Positions 6,062 through 7,219 of a stretch of DNA of 7,219 bases are shown here, piece by piece. This DNA comes from an uncultured Clostridia bacterium. Its GTDB lineage: Bacteria; Bacillota_A; Clostridia; TANB77; CAG-508. The position numbers and the translations under genes are program-made. The stretch covers positions 1 to 7,219 of the forward strand of contig CALXJS010000068.1 of the NCBI GenBank assembly GCA_944388685.1, read 5' to 3'. Under the pieces are notes generated by a model. The model did not search any database, was not told where the DNA came from, and was given only the letters and a program-made list of their open reading frames with translations. How positions within the stretch are numbered: the first letter of the stretch is position 1; every line of letters begins with the position of its first letter.

Positions 6062-6313
6062 TTACAACAGAGACCAAAGTTTTTCTGTGAACTTCCTCTT
6101 GAGTTGTATATAATCATCTGTCTGTCTCCTATCAAGAAGTTCAAATTTTTGCTGATATTCTTGTCTAATACTTTTTAACTCGTTCATTGTTTTTGCACAT
6201 CTAAGAGCTCTATATTCTTCATTTTTCATCTCTTCCCACTCTTGATAATGCTTACTAGTCAGCCGTTCTAATTCCACTTCCGTTTCTTTTTGTAATCTCT
6301 GTACCTTTTCCAT
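6062..6313 (-). CDS. Small coiled-coil protein of unknown function
   Basis: I do not recognise this 83-residue protein. It has no signal peptide or membrane segment. It is highly charged, rich in Glu, Lys, Arg and Gln, and looks helical throughout, with leucines and aromatics spaced as in a coiled coil (about residues 3-75). There is one Cys (39), no glycine and no proline. Start and expression signals are strong: AAAAAGGAGG at 6321-6330 and a near-consensus promoter at 6344-6372. The next feature downstream is a GC-rich hairpin. Codon use differs from plsX and tuf: CGG, AGG, CTG, CTC, ACG and GTG all appear in this short frame, and GC is about 34% by hand count. That suggests later arrival or relaxed selection. 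It sits alone between tuf and plsX, so the context gives no functional hint. Confidence 0.8.
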   Translation of the reverse strand: MEKVQRLQKETEVELERLTSKHYQEWEEMKNEEYRALRCAKTMNELKSIRQEYQQKFELLDRRQTDDYIQLKRKFTEKLWSLL

Positions 6314-6320
6314 CTTAGTA

Positions 6321-6330
6321 CCTCCTTTTT
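6321..6330 (-). promoter_or_regulatory. Ribosome binding site of the coiled-coil gene
   Basis: The minus strand reads AAAAAGGAGG, ending 7 bases before the ATG at 6313. This strong site is the best single argument that the small frame is translated. Confidence 0.85.
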
Positions 6331-6343
6331 AGTTTATAACTAT

Positions 6344-6372
6344 ATTATACCATAAAATTCACATAATGTAAA
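6344..6372 (-). promoter_or_regulatory. Promoter of the coiled-coil gene, extended -10 type
   Basis: The minus strand has TTTACA (6367-6372), a 17-base spacer and TATAAT (6344-6349), with TG one base before the -10. This is among the strongest promoters in the window. It lies just after the tuf terminator, so the small gene is probably transcribed separately from tuf. Confidence 0.75.
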
Positions 6373-6398
6373 AACTAAAAATTACTAGAAATAAAAAA

Positions 6399-6426
6399 GA
6401 CTACCAAAATAGCCATCTTGGTAATC
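6399..6426 (-). terminator. Intrinsic terminator of tuf
   Basis: On the minus strand GATTACCAA (6418-6426) pairs with TTGGTAGTC (6399-6407), with one G-T pair and a 10-base loop, followed by TTTTTTATTT. It begins about 20 bases after the tuf stop. Confidence 0.85.
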
Positions 6427-6446
6427 TTTTTAATCATATTCTTAAA

Positions 6447-7219
6447 TTATGCTAATATATCAGCAACAACTCCTGAACCAACTGTTCTACCACCTTCACG
6501 AATAGCGAATCTTAATCCTTTTTCGATAGCGATAGGTGTAATTAATTCGATTGTCATTGATACGTTATCTCCTGGCATAACCATTTCTGTTCCAGCAGGT
6601 AATTCGATAACACCTGTAACGTCTGTTGTTCTGAAATAGAATTGTGGTCTATATCCATTGAAGAATGGTGTATGTCTTCCACCTTCTTCTTTTGTTAAAA
6701 CGTATACTTCTGATGTGAATTTTGTATGTGGATTGATTGTTCCTGGTTTACAAAGAACTTGACCTCTTTCGATGTCTTTTCTATCAACACCTCTTAATAA
6801 TGCTCCAATATTATCTCCAGCTTCTGCTTGATCTAATAATTTTCTGAACATTTCAACACCTGTAATAACTGTTTTTCTTCTTTCAGTTGTAAGACCGATG
6901 ATTTCAACTTCATCTTGTAATTTAACTGTTCCTCTTTCAACTCTACCTGTAGCAACAGTTCCTCTACCAGTAATTGTGAATACGTCTTCAACTGGCATTA
7001 AGAATGGTTGATCTACTGGTCTTTCTGGTGTTGGAATATAAGTATCAACTGCTTCCATTAATTCTTTCATAGGTGCATATACAGGATCATTAGGATCTGT
7101 AGATGTACTTTCTAATACTTGTAATGAAGAACCTTTAATCATTGGAATTTCATCTCCTGGGAAACCATATTCTGTTAATAGGTCTCTAACTTCCATTTCA
7201 ACTAATTCTAATAATTCTG
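6447..7219 (-). CDS. tuf: Translation elongation factor Tu, C-terminal 256 residues (5' end outside the window)
   Basis: EF-Tu is the GTPase that brings aminoacyl-tRNA to the ribosome. The visible part starts at [14 protein letters not shown] in the G domain, at about residue 142 by family comparison. The GSSLQ segment is the G5 motif. Domain 2 follows ([26 protein letters not shown]), then domain 3 ([22 protein letters not shown]), and the protein ends in [15 protein letters not shown]. The GTP-binding motifs G1 to G4 lie beyond the right edge. The frame is open to position 7217; an ATG at 7196 is internal and is not the start. Clean codon bias toward a few A/T-ending codons fits a highly expressed gene. 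It is probably the last gene of a str operon entering from the right, since a terminator follows at once. Confidence 0.98.
   Translation of the reverse strand, partial: ELLELVEMEVRDLLTEYGFPGDEIPMIKGSSLQVLESTSTDPNDPVYAPMKELMEAVDTYIPTPERPVDQPFLMPVEDVFTITGRGTVATGRVERGTVKLQDEVEIIGLTTERRKTVITGVEMFRKLLDQAEAGDNIGALLRGVDRKDIERGQVLCKPGTINPHTKFTSEVYVLTKEEGGRHTPFFNGYRPQFYFRTTDVTGVIELPAGTEMVMPGDNVSMTIELITPIAIEKGLRFAIREGGRTVGSGVVADILA

Noticed and set aside
1..7219. Insertion sequences, prophage, CRISPR array, tRNA or rRNA
   Set aside because: I found no transposase-like or phage-like frames, no regularly spaced short repeats and no cloverleaf or rRNA-like segments on either strand.

Overview
The window is AT-rich (near 30% GC by eye). 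It carries Firmicutes-type genes: a str-operon-like tuf end, plsX, acpP, a PBP5-family D,D-carboxypeptidase, and a large secreted protein with acidic tandem repeats. Codons strongly favour A/T endings, ribosome binding sites are of the GGAGG type, and promoters are close to the sigma-A consensus. This suggests a low-GC Gram-positive, most likely a Clostridia member and possibly host-associated. Genus cannot be told from this sequence.

Layout from left to right. (1) Positions 1-2487, minus strand: a secreted surface protein with a signal peptide, a probable Cys-Gln thioester (TQXA-type) domain and at least three DUF11-like repeats. A frameshift near 1341-1358 splits it, and it runs off the left edge. 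(2) Positions 2488-2837: a divergent intergenic region with two overlapping, back-to-back near-consensus promoters and a foldable leader on each side. (3) Positions 2838-4112, plus strand: a D-alanyl-D-alanine carboxypeptidase. (4) Positions 4113-4364: a convergent gap full of inverted repeats that ends in a bidirectional terminator. (5) Positions 4365-4607, minus: acpP with its own promoter. (6) Positions 4807-5829, minus: plsX with its own promoter and terminator. (7) Positions 6062-6313, minus: a small coiled-coil protein of unknown function with codon use unlike its neighbours, a strong promoter and a GC-rich hairpin after its stop. (8) Positions 6447-7219, minus: the 3' part of tuf with its terminator.

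How the genes fit together. acpP and plsX belong to one pathway: ACP carries the acyl chains that PlsX converts to acyl-phosphate for phospholipid synthesis. Here each appears to be transcribed on its own. The carboxypeptidase trims peptidoglycan stem peptides, and the divergent surface protein would be displayed on that wall, so the 2488-2837 region may balance two envelope genes. I see no mobile element, CRISPR array, tRNA or rRNA. The least ordinary items are the frameshifted thioester adhesin, the shared divergent promoter with its structured leaders, and the small coiled-coil gene.
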